This document shows, one piece after another, positions 34,156 to 41,868 of a stretch of DNA of 44,675 nt. This DNA comes from a virus: positions 1-44,675 of IMG/VR virus record IMGVR_UViG_3300031673_000121; one strand, written 5' to 3'. The translations under genes were made by a program, and so were the position numbers. The stretch's first letter is position 1, and every line of letters starts with the position of its first letter. The notes beneath the pieces are model-generated. The model had not been told where the DNA came from, did not search any database, and saw only the letters and a program-made list of their open reading frames with translations.

Positions 34156-34203
34156 AAAGGATACGGGATAGCTGCAAGCTTCCTTGCAACCTCCGTATCC
34201 TTT
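34156..34203 (-). other. Nested hairpin in the leader of the head gene block
   Basis: AAAGGATACGG and CCGTATCCTTT are exact reverse complements (11 bp). Inside them TGCAAG/CTTGCA pairs around a CTTC loop. On the minus-strand RNA the outer stem ends in CCUUUU, giving a short U-run. It lies between the 88-aa gene and the next ribosome site, so it could act as an attenuator, a processing site or a protein-binding element. Confidence 0.75.
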
Positions 34204-34247
34204 CTTAGGGCAACGAGGGCTCTACCTTAGTCTATGTCGTACGAGGC

Positions 34248-34514
34248 CTATTCTTCTACGCTGAAGGACGTGCTGTCCTTGAACCGCTTCCGCAGCGCCG
34301 GCTTGACCTTCTCCGGTAGCTTGTCCCAGAGGTCGGTGGCCAGGGCCGGAGGCGGACGCGTCTCGTCTTGCCGAAGGTGTTTCATCTCGCCCTTGGACGC
34401 AGTGATCGTCACTACCCCGTAGAACTCATTCTGCTGAAGCTGTCTCCAGTAGGCAACCAGAAGGGCCAGGTCGGCCTCTTCGTCTGGCGTGGGGGGCTTG
34501 GTGGGCTTGTCCAT
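34248..34514 (-). CDS. Small protein of unknown function (88 aa)
   Basis: ATG at 34514 with an AGGA site. It is the first gene after the promoter at 34536..34565. The N-terminus is 'MDKPTKPPTPDEEADLALL', then a helix and a strand-turn-strand 'FYGVVTITASKGEMKHLRQDE', and a basic C-terminus. The strand-turn-strand loosely resembles the YezD/DUF2292 type of small protein, but the match is weak. Being promoter-proximal it may be made early in the unit; role unknown. Confidence 0.55.
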   Translation of the reverse strand: MDKPTKPPTPDEEADLALLVAYWRQLQQNEFYGVVTITASKGEMKHLRQDETRPPPALATDLWDKLPEKVKPALRKRFKDSTSFSVEE

Positions 34515-34535
34515 CAGTCCTAGCTCCGTTCTCCA

Positions 34536-34565
34536 AATATAGGTATCTGGAGTTTAACGTGTCAA
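34536..34565 (-). promoter_or_regulatory. Sigma-70-type promoter for the head gene block
   Basis: Minus strand: perfect -35 TTGACA (34560..34565), 18-base spacer, -10 TATATT (34536..34541, 5 of 6 matching). Transcription would start near 34529, just upstream of the 88-aa gene at 34514. It lies between the terminase stop and that gene. It fits host sigma-70 rather than an unusual phage promoter. Confidence 0.75.
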
Positions 34566-34576
34566 CTTGTTCACAT

Positions 34577-36133
34577 TCAACTGGATTGTCGTGCGATCAC
34601 GGCCGCAAGGTAGCAGTAGATGAGACTGTGGAACCAGTCATCCGGCTTCGAGGTCACGTGATCATACCGGAGCACCGTCGAGCCTTGCCGGGTCGCATAA
34701 GTAGCGAAGATGCTTAAGGCATCCGACGCTAAGGGCTTGATGTCACCCCACTTCGGTAAGATGATATGCCTTGTCTTTAGGTACCCGAACATGTCCGTCA
34801 TGATGAGGGTCCTGGACAGGGTCCACCGATCTCCCTTGTCGTCACACTTCATGGGCTCGCGCTGGTTGTCGCTGTTAAAGAAGACGTGCACCCGGTCGTC
34901 CCCGAACTCCTGAACGAGTTGAGAGTTCATGCCGAAACCCATACCCCAGTCCGCTCCAATGACGTTGACCCGGAACCTCTTGCAGATCTTGATGATGTCC
35001 TCGATCTGGTGCTCCGGGTCAGCTTCCTGGCCGGCGTACTTCTTGGAGAAAACGATGACGAAACGGCCATCTGGCAGGTACCCGCCGATGTTGAGGACCG
35101 TGTAGGAGGCCCCCTCCCGTCCAGTACCCCAGTCTACTCCTGCCGACAGCTGCATCCCCGCCAGCGCCGCTCTCTCTTCCCGGCAGCTAACCATGGATAG
35201 GTTAGGGTCGCAGGCGTCCATAAGCTGCTCGACCGTAATCGGGCACGTGGCATCGTCAAACGGCAGCGCCAAGACCTCGTTCCAAAACTTGGCCTTGGAG
35301 TACGTCGTGTACTTGTCCCAGATGCTGCCCTCGGCCCCGGACCATGGGATCCAGGGCACCATGATCTGGGGGATCCGGTAGCCCTCGATCGTAAGGTCCT
35401 CGAGACAGTTCGTCTGCACCCAGGTACCTCGAGTGCAGTCCAGGAAGGCGCTGCACCCCGCACAAGACAAGCCCTTGGGCTGAACGTTCTTCTCGTCCAG
35501 GATGTTCCACTTGTTGCAGGAGACACACTTGACGAGCCACTCGAACTGCTTCGACTTCTGCCAATAGAACTCGATGGCATGCTGGTTGGTCTTCGGGGTA
35601 CCGGTCATCAGCATGTACTTGTAGTCCGACTTGGTCATGCACTCCCGAATGACCGGTATGTTCTCCGCCAGAATGTCCTGGATCTCGTCCAAGGCCACAA
35701 GATCAGCAGAGATACCCCGGATGGAGTCTGCGCTGAGGAAGCAAGATCTCAGAAGGATGTCAGACCCGTTCGACAACTTCTTGTGCATTGCTTGCTTGGT
35801 GGCATCCCGGGTGTACCACAGCTTCTTGAAGTCAGGAGAGTGCAGCAGCGTTGGGTCCAGCTTCTGCTTGCTGAAGGTCGAGACCTGGTTCTCCGTTGGA
35901 GCCACGTACAGGCTCACGAAGTGCGGGATAGCGGCCCCAAGCACGGACACGATGTTGCTTGTGAAGGTAGACTTGGCGACCTGCCGGGCACACTTCAAGC
36001 ATTTGCTCTGCGCGTCAGAGTTATAGATCTGACGGAAGAACTCGTAGCCATCAAAGGAGAACGCCTTCCCCTTGATACAAAGGAGCGACTCCGTAAGCTG
36101 GGACAGGGTACCTGTCAGGTCGTAATCTGCCAC
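34577..36133 (-). CDS. Terminase large subunit (518 aa)
   Basis: The frame is open to 36268, but that overlaps the upstream gene by 134 bases; GTG at 36133 lies one base after the upstream TAG with GGGGAG just before it, so it is the start. Residues 45-56 'CLKCARQVAKSTF' are the Walker A (K54, S55), T4-gp17-like in having RQxxKST rather than GxxxxGKT. 'LVALDE' (D149, E150) is Walker B, and 'TGTP' at 177-180 is the coupling motif. C203, C206, C224 and C227 make an inserted zinc finger. The RNase-H-like nuclease begins at 'GVDWGTGR' (D334) with a second acidic site in 'IGADWGMG'. It is the motor that cuts and packages DNA into proheads. Confidence 0.92.
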   Translation of the reverse strand: MADYDLTGTLSQLTESLLCIKGKAFSFDGYEFFRQIYNSDAQSKCLKCARQVAKSTFTSNIVSVLGAAIPHFVSLYVAPTENQVSTFSKQKLDPTLLHSPDFKKLWYTRDATKQAMHKKLSNGSDILLRSCFLSADSIRGISADLVALDEIQDILAENIPVIRECMTKSDYKYMLMTGTPKTNQHAIEFYWQKSKQFEWLVKCVSCNKWNILDEKNVQPKGLSCAGCSAFLDCTRGTWVQTNCLEDLTIEGYRIPQIMVPWIPWSGAEGSIWDKYTTYSKAKFWNEVLALPFDDATCPITVEQLMDACDPNLSMVSCREERAALAGMQLSAGVDWGTGREGASYTVLNIGGYLPDGRFVIVFSKKYAGQEADPEHQIEDIIKICKRFRVNVIGADWGMGFGMNSQLVQEFGDDRVHVFFNSDNQREPMKCDDKGDRWTLSRTLIMTDMFGYLKTRHIILPKWGDIKPLASDALSIFATYATRQGSTVLRYDHVTSKPDDWFHSLIYCYLAAVIARQSS

Positions 36134-36134
36134 G

Positions 36135-37028
36135 CTACTCCCCGACAGCTGCGAGCGGATACTCCGACAGACGGCGCATGTTGCTGTTGCTCTTGACAGA
36201 AACAAGCCGGGTCTTGATCGCGTCCAGCGCGCCTTCCTTGTCAACAGTCTCGAGTGTCTTCTGCACACGGTCGAACATGCTGCAGTAGACCGACGCCCAC
36301 TCGAAGATCGCGGTGGACTTGGCAGGCACGCCGTCAGAGACCTTCCGCTCCTCCTTCTTCATCTGAACGAAGGCGGTCATCATCAGGTCCCTTACAGTGT
36401 CCTCCGAAGGCACGGTGATAGCGGCCCGGACGCTAAGGTCGTCCATCAAGACAACCAGGTCACCCTTAGTCTGCACGTCGTACGCTCGTCCCAAGAACCA
36501 TTTCTGGTCAGGATCCTTGAACGCATCGATGTACTGGCGCCAGTTCGAGAAGTTAACCATCACTTCCAGGTTGCAGAAGTAGAAGGAGAACAACTTGGCA
36601 GCCATAGTCGTGAACCTGTACTTAGACCACCCTCGGAGTGCGTCAGCTATGGTCTCCGGGGGGCAGCACCCGGACAAAACCAGGGCGTCGGCCCGGACGC
36701 GCAACTCCGGGGAGGCGAAGTAATCGAGCGCGATCTGGAAGTCGTCCTGATGCGCCATGAACATGCCGAGCGTGCTCAGTTCAGGCCATTCTGCCTTATG
36801 CAGTGCCTCGTAATGCTCCGTCGCCAGCTTAGAAGACATCCCCTCAGCGAGCACCTTCTTCTGCAGCGCCGCGGGCAGGCTATCAATCAGCTCCGACTTA
36901 ACCGCACCCAGCTGCCCGAGGGGTATCACCGGAACGCCGGCTGCCCGGGAGACCTCGGAGATATCTGCGAAGGACTCCCCTAAGAGCAGCTGCAGCCGCA
37001 CGAACTTCGCGTACGGAACGGTGTGCAC
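36135..37028 (-). CDS. Unknown; possible terminase small subunit (297 aa)
   Basis: GTG at 37028 with AGGAGG upstream. It directly precedes the large terminase, so small-terminase function is the leading idea. Residues 1-40 contain a possible helix-turn-helix ('ESFADISEVSRAAGVPVIP'). About residue 118 there is 'SGCCPPETIADALRG' followed by 'FTTMAAKLFSFYFCNLEVM', a pattern like the 'sGxsxeeIAexl ... yexxFFdv' block of small-terminase-like proteins (memory). The rest is helical. At 297 aa it is longer than usual small terminases (150-200 aa). No decisive DNA-binding motif is seen. Confidence 0.5.
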   Translation of the reverse strand: MHTVPYAKFVRLQLLLGESFADISEVSRAAGVPVIPLGQLGAVKSELIDSLPAALQKKVLAEGMSSKLATEHYEALHKAEWPELSTLGMFMAHQDDFQIALDYFASPELRVRADALVLSGCCPPETIADALRGWSKYRFTTMAAKLFSFYFCNLEVMVNFSNWRQYIDAFKDPDQKWFLGRAYDVQTKGDLVVLMDDLSVRAAITVPSEDTVRDLMMTAFVQMKKEERKVSDGVPAKSTAIFEWASVYCSMFDRVQKTLETVDKEGALDAIKTRLVSVKSNSNMRRLSEYPLAAVGE

Positions 37029-37041
37029 CAGAGGGTGCCTC

Positions 37042-39024
37042 CTACGTCAACGTGTTGTTCGCCTGCGTCGCCGCCCGCAAGTGCTCCAGGTTGGAGATCA
37101 CACGCTCCAGATTGTCCATGGCCTTCTTGGCCGCCTCCTTGGGGATGGCTCCAAAGCCTAGCCGAGACGCAACCAGGAGCTGCGCGGTCTGCGAAGACGC
37201 CTCCTTGAGCTGCGGAAGGAACTCCATGAAGGTCTTCACGTTCTCGAGGTTCACGAAGTTGAGAGAAAGCACGCTGTCGACGGTGTTGGAGTCCTCGAAG
37301 AACGAGGCCTCCTTGATGAGGTCGGTTTTCAGGCTCGGAAGCGCCGCCAGAAGAGGTTCGATGACCTCGCGACGAACCGAGGACTCCTTCTCCCGCTCGG
37401 TCATGAGCGGCTGGAGATTGGTCACGGTCACCCGACCGTTGCACTTGGCCTTGTCCAAAGCGGACTCCGCGTTCGACGGGGTCATGCCCAGGGACATGAG
37501 GTGGAACTTAGCCCGAGTACGGGGCAGGTTGGACCCTCCCCCTTCAAGCGTGTCCTCGTACGTGCCGGCCAGGCTGTACGACTGCCCATCGTTCATCGAG
37601 CTGACCTGAATGACCCCGTGCTCCTTCAGGTTGGCCTGCGCAAACTTCACCACGGACTGCGGGTCGTCCTGTAGACGTTGAGGCTTCCCCTTGCCCAGGC
37701 AGCAGAACTTCATCCTGGCCGGAATGAACCGGACCAGGCGGTTCTTCCTAGAGGTGACGATGGAGTCGGTTCCACTCGTGATCTCGAAGATCAGCCCCTC
37801 GCCCAGGGCCGTACGGACCTCCATGCGGATCATGTCCCCAAGGTCGACGGGCGACGAGATGATGGTGAACGGAAGGGTGCAGAAGGCCTGACCCCGGTCA
37901 TCATGATGGTAAAAGACCCCGGTTGCGCCCATGCAGATCGGGCTGCAGGGGGGCTCCTCCGGGAGCGTGTCCGACTCCTCGATCTCGCGCCCCGCGATGT
38001 CCTGCTGTAGGCCCCAGATGCTTTGCCCATCTGTGAAGAGCTTGTCTGGGCCCAGGACTTCCCCGTCGAACGACACTACGCGGGGGAACAGCCACCCGGC
38101 CGCGCAGTCATTCAGGCTGGTGCGTACCTCACACCGGCCGAAATTGGTCAGCTTCTTCAGCTCCGAGGTCAGCCCCTCGAGGATGATCGGAGTAACCGGC
38201 CTCTCTCCGCAGATGGTGCTGTACTCCCCGTTCTCGAGTACGTGAGTCAGGGTGTCCTGCCCGAACTTGGCCAAGACCTCGTCTCCGCCCATGCCCCGCT
38301 CCACCGGGCAGTAGAGACGATCCGACACGGAGCGCACGAGGAACTTGTCGTAGCCCACCTTCTCGATCTGCACGACCGAAGGCTTCAGCACTCGGTACAC
38401 CGGCTTCGACCCGGGAACCCGGTCCGGAGATCTGAGTCCTCCGGCTCGCTTCACCATGTCGAGAAGGCCTTGAGCCTGGTAGTTCGCCAAGAGGCGCTCA
38501 TCCCCAGCCAGCTTGTCGAGGAAGAACTGCCGATCCTCCGGCATGATGGTTCCGTCGATCGCAGCCAGGATCGACCCCTTGCGCTGCGCGCTGGCGTAGA
38601 CGTACTTGCCGCTGTGCGGGGGGTAGTTCTGGGCGTACCCGCCGGAGCTCTCCTCTGCCGGCATCGATCCAGCGAACGTGCGGTTGTCGAAGAGGGCTTC
38701 CTGCAGCCTGTCCTCGTTCATGGGGAAGAACTCGTCATTCTGGATGAAGACGTCGATAGGGTGCAGCTCCCAGTCCTGAATGATCAGCGGGGCATGCACC
38801 TTGGTCTGCCCCTGATTGCCGATCGTCAAGTAGCCATACCCATACCCGGTCTTGTCGTCGATCTTCTCCAGGCGTACGGCCAGCTCGTGGCTGGCAATGT
38901 ACGGGAGGGTTTCGTGAACGTGAACGACGATTTCTGTCTCCCACGAGGTTGAGTCAGGGGACAGCTCGAGGCCGGCGGCCTTCTCGAAGACGGGCGGCTC
39001 TAGGAACAACGACTCAGTTGTCAT
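37042..39024 (-). CDS. Large virion-region protein of unknown function (660 aa)
   Basis: ATG at 39024 with ATGA overlap on the sigma gene. It starts 'MTTESLFLEPPVFEKAAGLE' and 'TSWETEIVVHVHETLPYIAS'. Then 'YGYGYLTIGNQ' and 'HAPLIIQDWELHPIDVFIQNDEFFPMNEDRLQEALF' give a block I associate with large phage proteins of unknown structural role (memory). The centre is beta-rich with scattered cysteines, and the last 130 residues are helical. Size and position before terminase would allow a portal, but I see no portal-specific motif, so I do not call it one. It is the only gene of portal-like size on the terminase side of the protease. Confidence 0.6.
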   Translation of the reverse strand: MTTESLFLEPPVFEKAAGLELSPDSTSWETEIVVHVHETLPYIASHELAVRLEKIDDKTGYGYGYLTIGNQGQTKVHAPLIIQDWELHPIDVFIQNDEFFPMNEDRLQEALFDNRTFAGSMPAEESSGGYAQNYPPHSGKYVYASAQRKGSILAAIDGTIMPEDRQFFLDKLAGDERLLANYQAQGLLDMVKRAGGLRSPDRVPGSKPVYRVLKPSVVQIEKVGYDKFLVRSVSDRLYCPVERGMGGDEVLAKFGQDTLTHVLENGEYSTICGERPVTPIILEGLTSELKKLTNFGRCEVRTSLNDCAAGWLFPRVVSFDGEVLGPDKLFTDGQSIWGLQQDIAGREIEESDTLPEEPPCSPICMGATGVFYHHDDRGQAFCTLPFTIISSPVDLGDMIRMEVRTALGEGLIFEITSGTDSIVTSRKNRLVRFIPARMKFCCLGKGKPQRLQDDPQSVVKFAQANLKEHGVIQVSSMNDGQSYSLAGTYEDTLEGGGSNLPRTRAKFHLMSLGMTPSNAESALDKAKCNGRVTVTNLQPLMTEREKESSVRREVIEPLLAALPSLKTDLIKEASFFEDSNTVDSVLSLNFVNLENVKTFMEFLPQLKEASSQTAQLLVASRLGFGAIPKEAAKKAMDNLERVISNLEHLRAATQANNTLT

Positions 39025-40187
39025 GACTGGGGAAGTCCCCTTTCTCGGACATAGGCAGACTTTAGCTTGTCCGCGACCTTGGAGACCAGTTTTCTAACGC
39101 TCTCCCTGGATAGCTTATACCTTTCGCCTACCTCGCCTAAGCTGGCCTCGCCAAAGACTCGGTAGCAGAATACTCGCAGATGCTTAACTGGAATTCCGGC
39201 GTAAGCTGAAGCCCTTAGCAAGCGGGCCTTGAGGAAATACTCGTCGGCAATGTCCTCTGCTCTTTCGAACCCATCATCCAGGTACTTGATGCCAAGACAG
39301 CCGAGCGCCTCCTCATCAAAGCGCCCCAGGGAGCAAGTCCCCAGGACCTGCCCAGCCAAGCTCCTGGCGTCCTGCTGCCACAGGCTCTCAAAGCCAACTT
39401 CGCGTAGATCATAGAGGTCCGGGACCTTTGCTGCAAAGTTGCCGTGGCGCCAGGCTCTATCGATGCGCTGGCGGATCCACCAGTTAGCGTAAGTGGAAAA
39501 CCGGAACCCTCGGCTCGGGTCGAACATCTCCGCCGCGCGCATTAGCCCTATCATGCCCTCTTGAACGAGGTCCGCTCGCTCCATCCCACGCGTAGAGTAT
39601 CTCCTGAGAAATTTGTCGACGAAAAAAGCAACCAGGTTTAGGTTCTTCTCGACAAGAGCATTGCGGGCCCGCAGCCCGCGAAGGGGGGCGGCCGGGGACT
39701 TCCCTTTCTTTGTGGGGGGCGTTTCCAGCTTGCCCGGGTCGCCCACGGGGGGGCGCCCGAGACCGAACTCCTCGACCAGGACGTCTTTGTAGGGCTTGCC
39801 CCACAGGTGCTGTGCCTGCACCACTATCCAGTTGAGCTCCGGAGACTTGGCCATGTCCCCGTACTTCACAGACTGTGCGTGCTCGATCCGATGAAGAATG
39901 ATGAAAGTTGCCCTGCGGCGCCGGCACCCTGCGCAATCCCCTGTGCGCGAGTTCTTCCTGTGCGCCTGGATGAGCCCACCGCACTGGACGCACTGAACTA
40001 TTTTGCTGTTGCCTGGCACCACGTCGCGAACGAAAGCCTTGAAGCTTCCGTGAGACTCCCCAATGAGTTGCGCGAGGGACTTCTTGGGCAGCCCAATGTC
40101 CCGGGCTATGTCGTCTTCGCGGTAGCGCTGACCGGCAAGGTAACGCCGCGCGATGCTTTCAGCCGCTTGTCTTACTGCTGCTTGCAC
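39021..40187 (-). CDS. Sigma-70-family factor with N-terminal zinc ribbon (388 aa)
   Basis: GTG at 40187 shares its G with the upstream TAG (TAGTG); GAGG lies eight bases upstream. Residues about 20-50 look like a helix-turn-helix ('RYREDDIARDIGLPKKSLA'). C66, C69, C85 and C88 form a CxxC-x15-CxxC zinc ribbon. Region 2 is at about 176-250: 'NALVEKNLNLVAFFVDKFL', 'MERADLVQEGMIGLMRAAE', 'FDPSRGFRFSTYANWWIRQRI', a strong match to sigma 2.1-2.4. Region 4 is at about 345-380 with 'SLGEVGERYKLSRESVRKLVS'. A middle linker replaces region 3. It should direct host polymerase to phage promoters. The N-terminal helix-turn-helix plus zinc ribbon is unusual for a phage sigma. Confidence 0.88.
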   Translation of the reverse strand: MQAAVRQAAESIARRYLAGQRYREDDIARDIGLPKKSLAQLIGESHGSFKAFVRDVVPGNSKIVQCVQCGGLIQAHRKNSRTGDCAGCRRRRATFIILHRIEHAQSVKYGDMAKSPELNWIVVQAQHLWGKPYKDVLVEEFGLGRPPVGDPGKLETPPTKKGKSPAAPLRGLRARNALVEKNLNLVAFFVDKFLRRYSTRGMERADLVQEGMIGLMRAAEMFDPSRGFRFSTYANWWIRQRIDRAWRHGNFAAKVPDLYDLREVGFESLWQQDARSLAGQVLGTCSLGRFDEEALGCLGIKYLDDGFERAEDIADEYFLKARLLRASAYAGIPVKHLRVFCYRVFGEASLGEVGERYKLSRESVRKLVSKVADKLKSAYVRERGLPQS

Positions 40188-41218
40188 TACGACAACCTCG
40201 GGAGGGAAGCCTTGCTAGCTTCTACTCTCGCTAGAGTGTCCTTTACAGGCGTCAGTGGTGTTGACACCTTGATGAACTGGGTCGGCTTCAACACCTTCTT
40301 GGGGTCTGGAATAGGGAGTGCGGTCGGCATCACCTTTGGCTTTGGAAACTTGAGGATGGAAGCGGGGGCCCCCGGCTGTACAGCCGCAGTCGGGACTTCG
40401 AAGAAGTTACTACGAAAGGAATTCCGGGGTTTGGCAGACCCAGAAGTGTTGAGGTAGATTTTCTTGCCTTGCTGCCTTAGCTTGCCTTTGGGAGCCATCA
40501 TAGTGACGTCCTTGTCGGAGTCAACCCTGACGTTCCCGGCCCGCTCAATGGCGAAGCTCGAGTTCTTCCCGGAGCTAGTACCTATCTCCACCAGGTTCCC
40601 GGAGGGGTTGTCCCCCAGCGCCAGGTGCGCTGACGGAGCGCCCTCCTCTAAGCTCGAGCGACTGAGGATCCTTAGGGCCCCCTTACGGGTCTCATAGTCT
40701 AACAGCCACGTCAGGTCGCCGAGCCCCGTGCTCACCATGTAGTTCTGGCAGATCGTCCTCACGGAGTCGTCCCCAGGGTTGGCAACTACTTGGGCCAGGG
40801 CGCTCGCACCCATGCGGACCAGGGCGCTGGCCAGGACGTCCAGGAACCCCCCATTGCGACTGCGGATCGTCTGGTCTCCCTGACGGCGAGCCTCCCGTAG
40901 GCCCCGATACCCGCTCGAGGACCGCTTCTGTACGAAGCCCTTGATGTAACTTTCCCCGTACGAGGTGGTAACGACGATAGCGATTGAGCCCTCTTCCGGC
41001 GTGTAGGAATACCCGGCCCCCGCGAAGCTGTCGGTGTCCTTACCAAGAGCGGCGGCCGGGGATAAGTACTGCAGGTCCAGAGAGCGCCCATCCCGGGTGC
41101 GCACGGAGATGGTGTATCCATCGGGACTGACCCCTACTACGTCCGCCTCAACAACGGTGACACCTGTCTTCGGGGGGGAGGGGTCCAGGGTATACGCTGT
41201 ACGTGACCTCGACATCAC
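40187..41218 (-). CDS. Baseplate spike-like OB-fold protein (343 aa)
   Basis: Two adjacent starts: GTG 41218 and ATG 41215. Residues about 15-110 fit the gpV/gp5 OB-fold: 'GVTVVEADVVGVSPDGYTISV', 'LQYLSPAAALGKDTDSF', 'YTPEEGSIAIVVTTSYGESYIKGFV'. The 'PEEGS-x-x-V-V' and 'YIKGF' strands are the best evidence. Later 'SSGKNSSFAIERAGNVRVDSDKDVTMMAPKGKLRQQGKKIYLN' repeats short strands with turns, like the start of a beta-helix spike. The C-terminus is proline/lysine-rich. Together this suggests the central spike or spike adaptor of the tail tip that pierces the outer membrane. It is remote from the other baseplate genes, 28 kb away. Confidence 0.65.
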   Translation of the reverse strand: MMSRSRTAYTLDPSPPKTGVTVVEADVVGVSPDGYTISVRTRDGRSLDLQYLSPAAALGKDTDSFAGAGYSYTPEEGSIAIVVTTSYGESYIKGFVQKRSSSGYRGLREARRQGDQTIRSRNGGFLDVLASALVRMGASALAQVVANPGDDSVRTICQNYMVSTGLGDLTWLLDYETRKGALRILSRSSLEEGAPSAHLALGDNPSGNLVEIGTSSGKNSSFAIERAGNVRVDSDKDVTMMAPKGKLRQQGKKIYLNTSGSAKPRNSFRSNFFEVPTAAVQPGAPASILKFPKPKVMPTALPIPDPKKVLKPTQFIKVSTPLTPVKDTLARVEASKASLPRLS

Positions 41219-41242
41219 TCACAGCGTAACATTTCCTGGGCG

Positions 41243-41270
41243 AAAAAAGGGCCAACCCTGTGGTTGGCCC
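41243..41270 (-). terminator. Intrinsic terminator after the YkvA-like gene
   Basis: Minus strand: GGGCCAACC, ACAG loop, GGTTGGCCC (9-bp perfect stem), immediately followed by TTTTTT. It lies 16 bases after the stop at 41286 and before the spike-like gene at 41218, so it separates the YkvA-like gene from the rest unless read through. It is the clearest terminator in the window. Confidence 0.92.
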
Positions 41271-41285
41271 GAACTTCTCCGGGAG

Positions 41286-41660
41286 CTACGACGGCAAGCC
41301 GTACCTCTCCCGGAACTTGGACCTCACTATCCGAGCCACGTCAGCCACTTTAGGCAGGCTGCTCAGCGCATAGGCCAGCACGAGGGCATCGTCTGAGTAC
41401 CCCAGTAAGGGGGTTGCGTCCGGGATCAGATCCCAGGGCATAATGAAGTAGAGAAGCGCCAAGGCCATGAGTACCTTGGTGTTAGGAGCAACGCCAGAGG
41501 ATTGGAAGGTCTCCCACACTCTCAGGGCCAGGTTGATGACCTTGCCCCCATCACGTTGAGCTGCGGTCTCGAGAGCCCCGTCGAACTCTCGAAGAACCCG
41601 AGAAGTATCTTCTTCTGTCACTGGGCGGTTGAAGATCGCCCTAAAGTCGATTGCGGCCAC
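41286..41660 (-). CDS. DUF1232/YkvA-family membrane protein (124 aa)
   Basis: GTG at 41660 with AGGAG eight bases upstream. Residues 1-60 are soluble and helical. Then 'KVLMALALLYFIMPWDLIPD' (about 62-81) and 'LGYSDDALVLAYALSSLP' (about 86-103) match the DUF1232/YkvA pattern, in which a hydrophobic helix is followed by 'PxDLIPD' and 'GYxDDxxvl'. Function of the family is not known; members are small inner-membrane proteins in many bacteria. It is alone, with its own terminator, at the divergent switch point. It is an unusual cargo for a structural region and may be an accessory (moron-like) gene. Confidence 0.82.
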   Translation of the reverse strand: MAAIDFRAIFNRPVTEEDTSRVLREFDGALETAAQRDGGKVINLALRVWETFQSSGVAPNTKVLMALALLYFIMPWDLIPDATPLLGYSDDALVLAYALSSLPKVADVARIVRSKFRERYGLPS

Positions 41661-41868
41661 GATCTCTCCTAAGCATCTGCTGTTACCACCAGGTGGTTCT
41701 TAGACAAAAAAGCTTAACCTAGCGCATGCAATCTCCCTTCGTTAGCGCACGTTGATTGCCCTTCTTATGCCAGATCCTAGTTGTGCCTTTCACCTTGTAC
41801 GTGATACCTTCTATAATGACCCGAGCTAGTTGCAGAGGCCCTCTCGGGGGTGCTTCGAAAGGTCTCCC
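41661..41868. other. Divergent intergenic region (208 bp)
   Basis: This is the largest gap in the window and is where the strand changes. It holds the plus-strand promoter at 41789..41817, an ACCAC-CAG-GTGGT inverted repeat (41685..41697) in the leader of the minus-strand YkvA-like gene, and an A6 run at 41705..41710. I see no convincing -35/-10 pair for the minus strand. Confidence 0.7.
41789..41817 (+). promoter_or_regulatory. Sigma-70-type promoter for the plus-strand genes
   Basis: -35 TTCACC (41789..41794, 4 of 6), 17-base spacer, -10 TATAAT (41812..41817, perfect). The expected start is near 41824, about 45 bases before the ATG at 41869. The leader contains an AGAGGCCCTCT inverted repeat (41832..41842). 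Confidence 0.7.

Noticed and set aside
34133-34189. Upstream extension of the 318-aa head gene
   Set aside because: It would translate across a perfect hairpin arm and has no ribosome site, while the ATG at 34132 has AGAGGAAG correctly spaced.
36134-36268. Upstream extension of the large terminase
   Set aside because: The added residues are Arg/Ser-rich, read through the upstream gene in another frame, and the GTG at 36133 has a good ribosome site.
37042-39024. Portal protein
   Set aside because: Size and position allow it, but I see no portal-like motif, and the central part is beta-rich with scattered cysteines. It is left as unknown.
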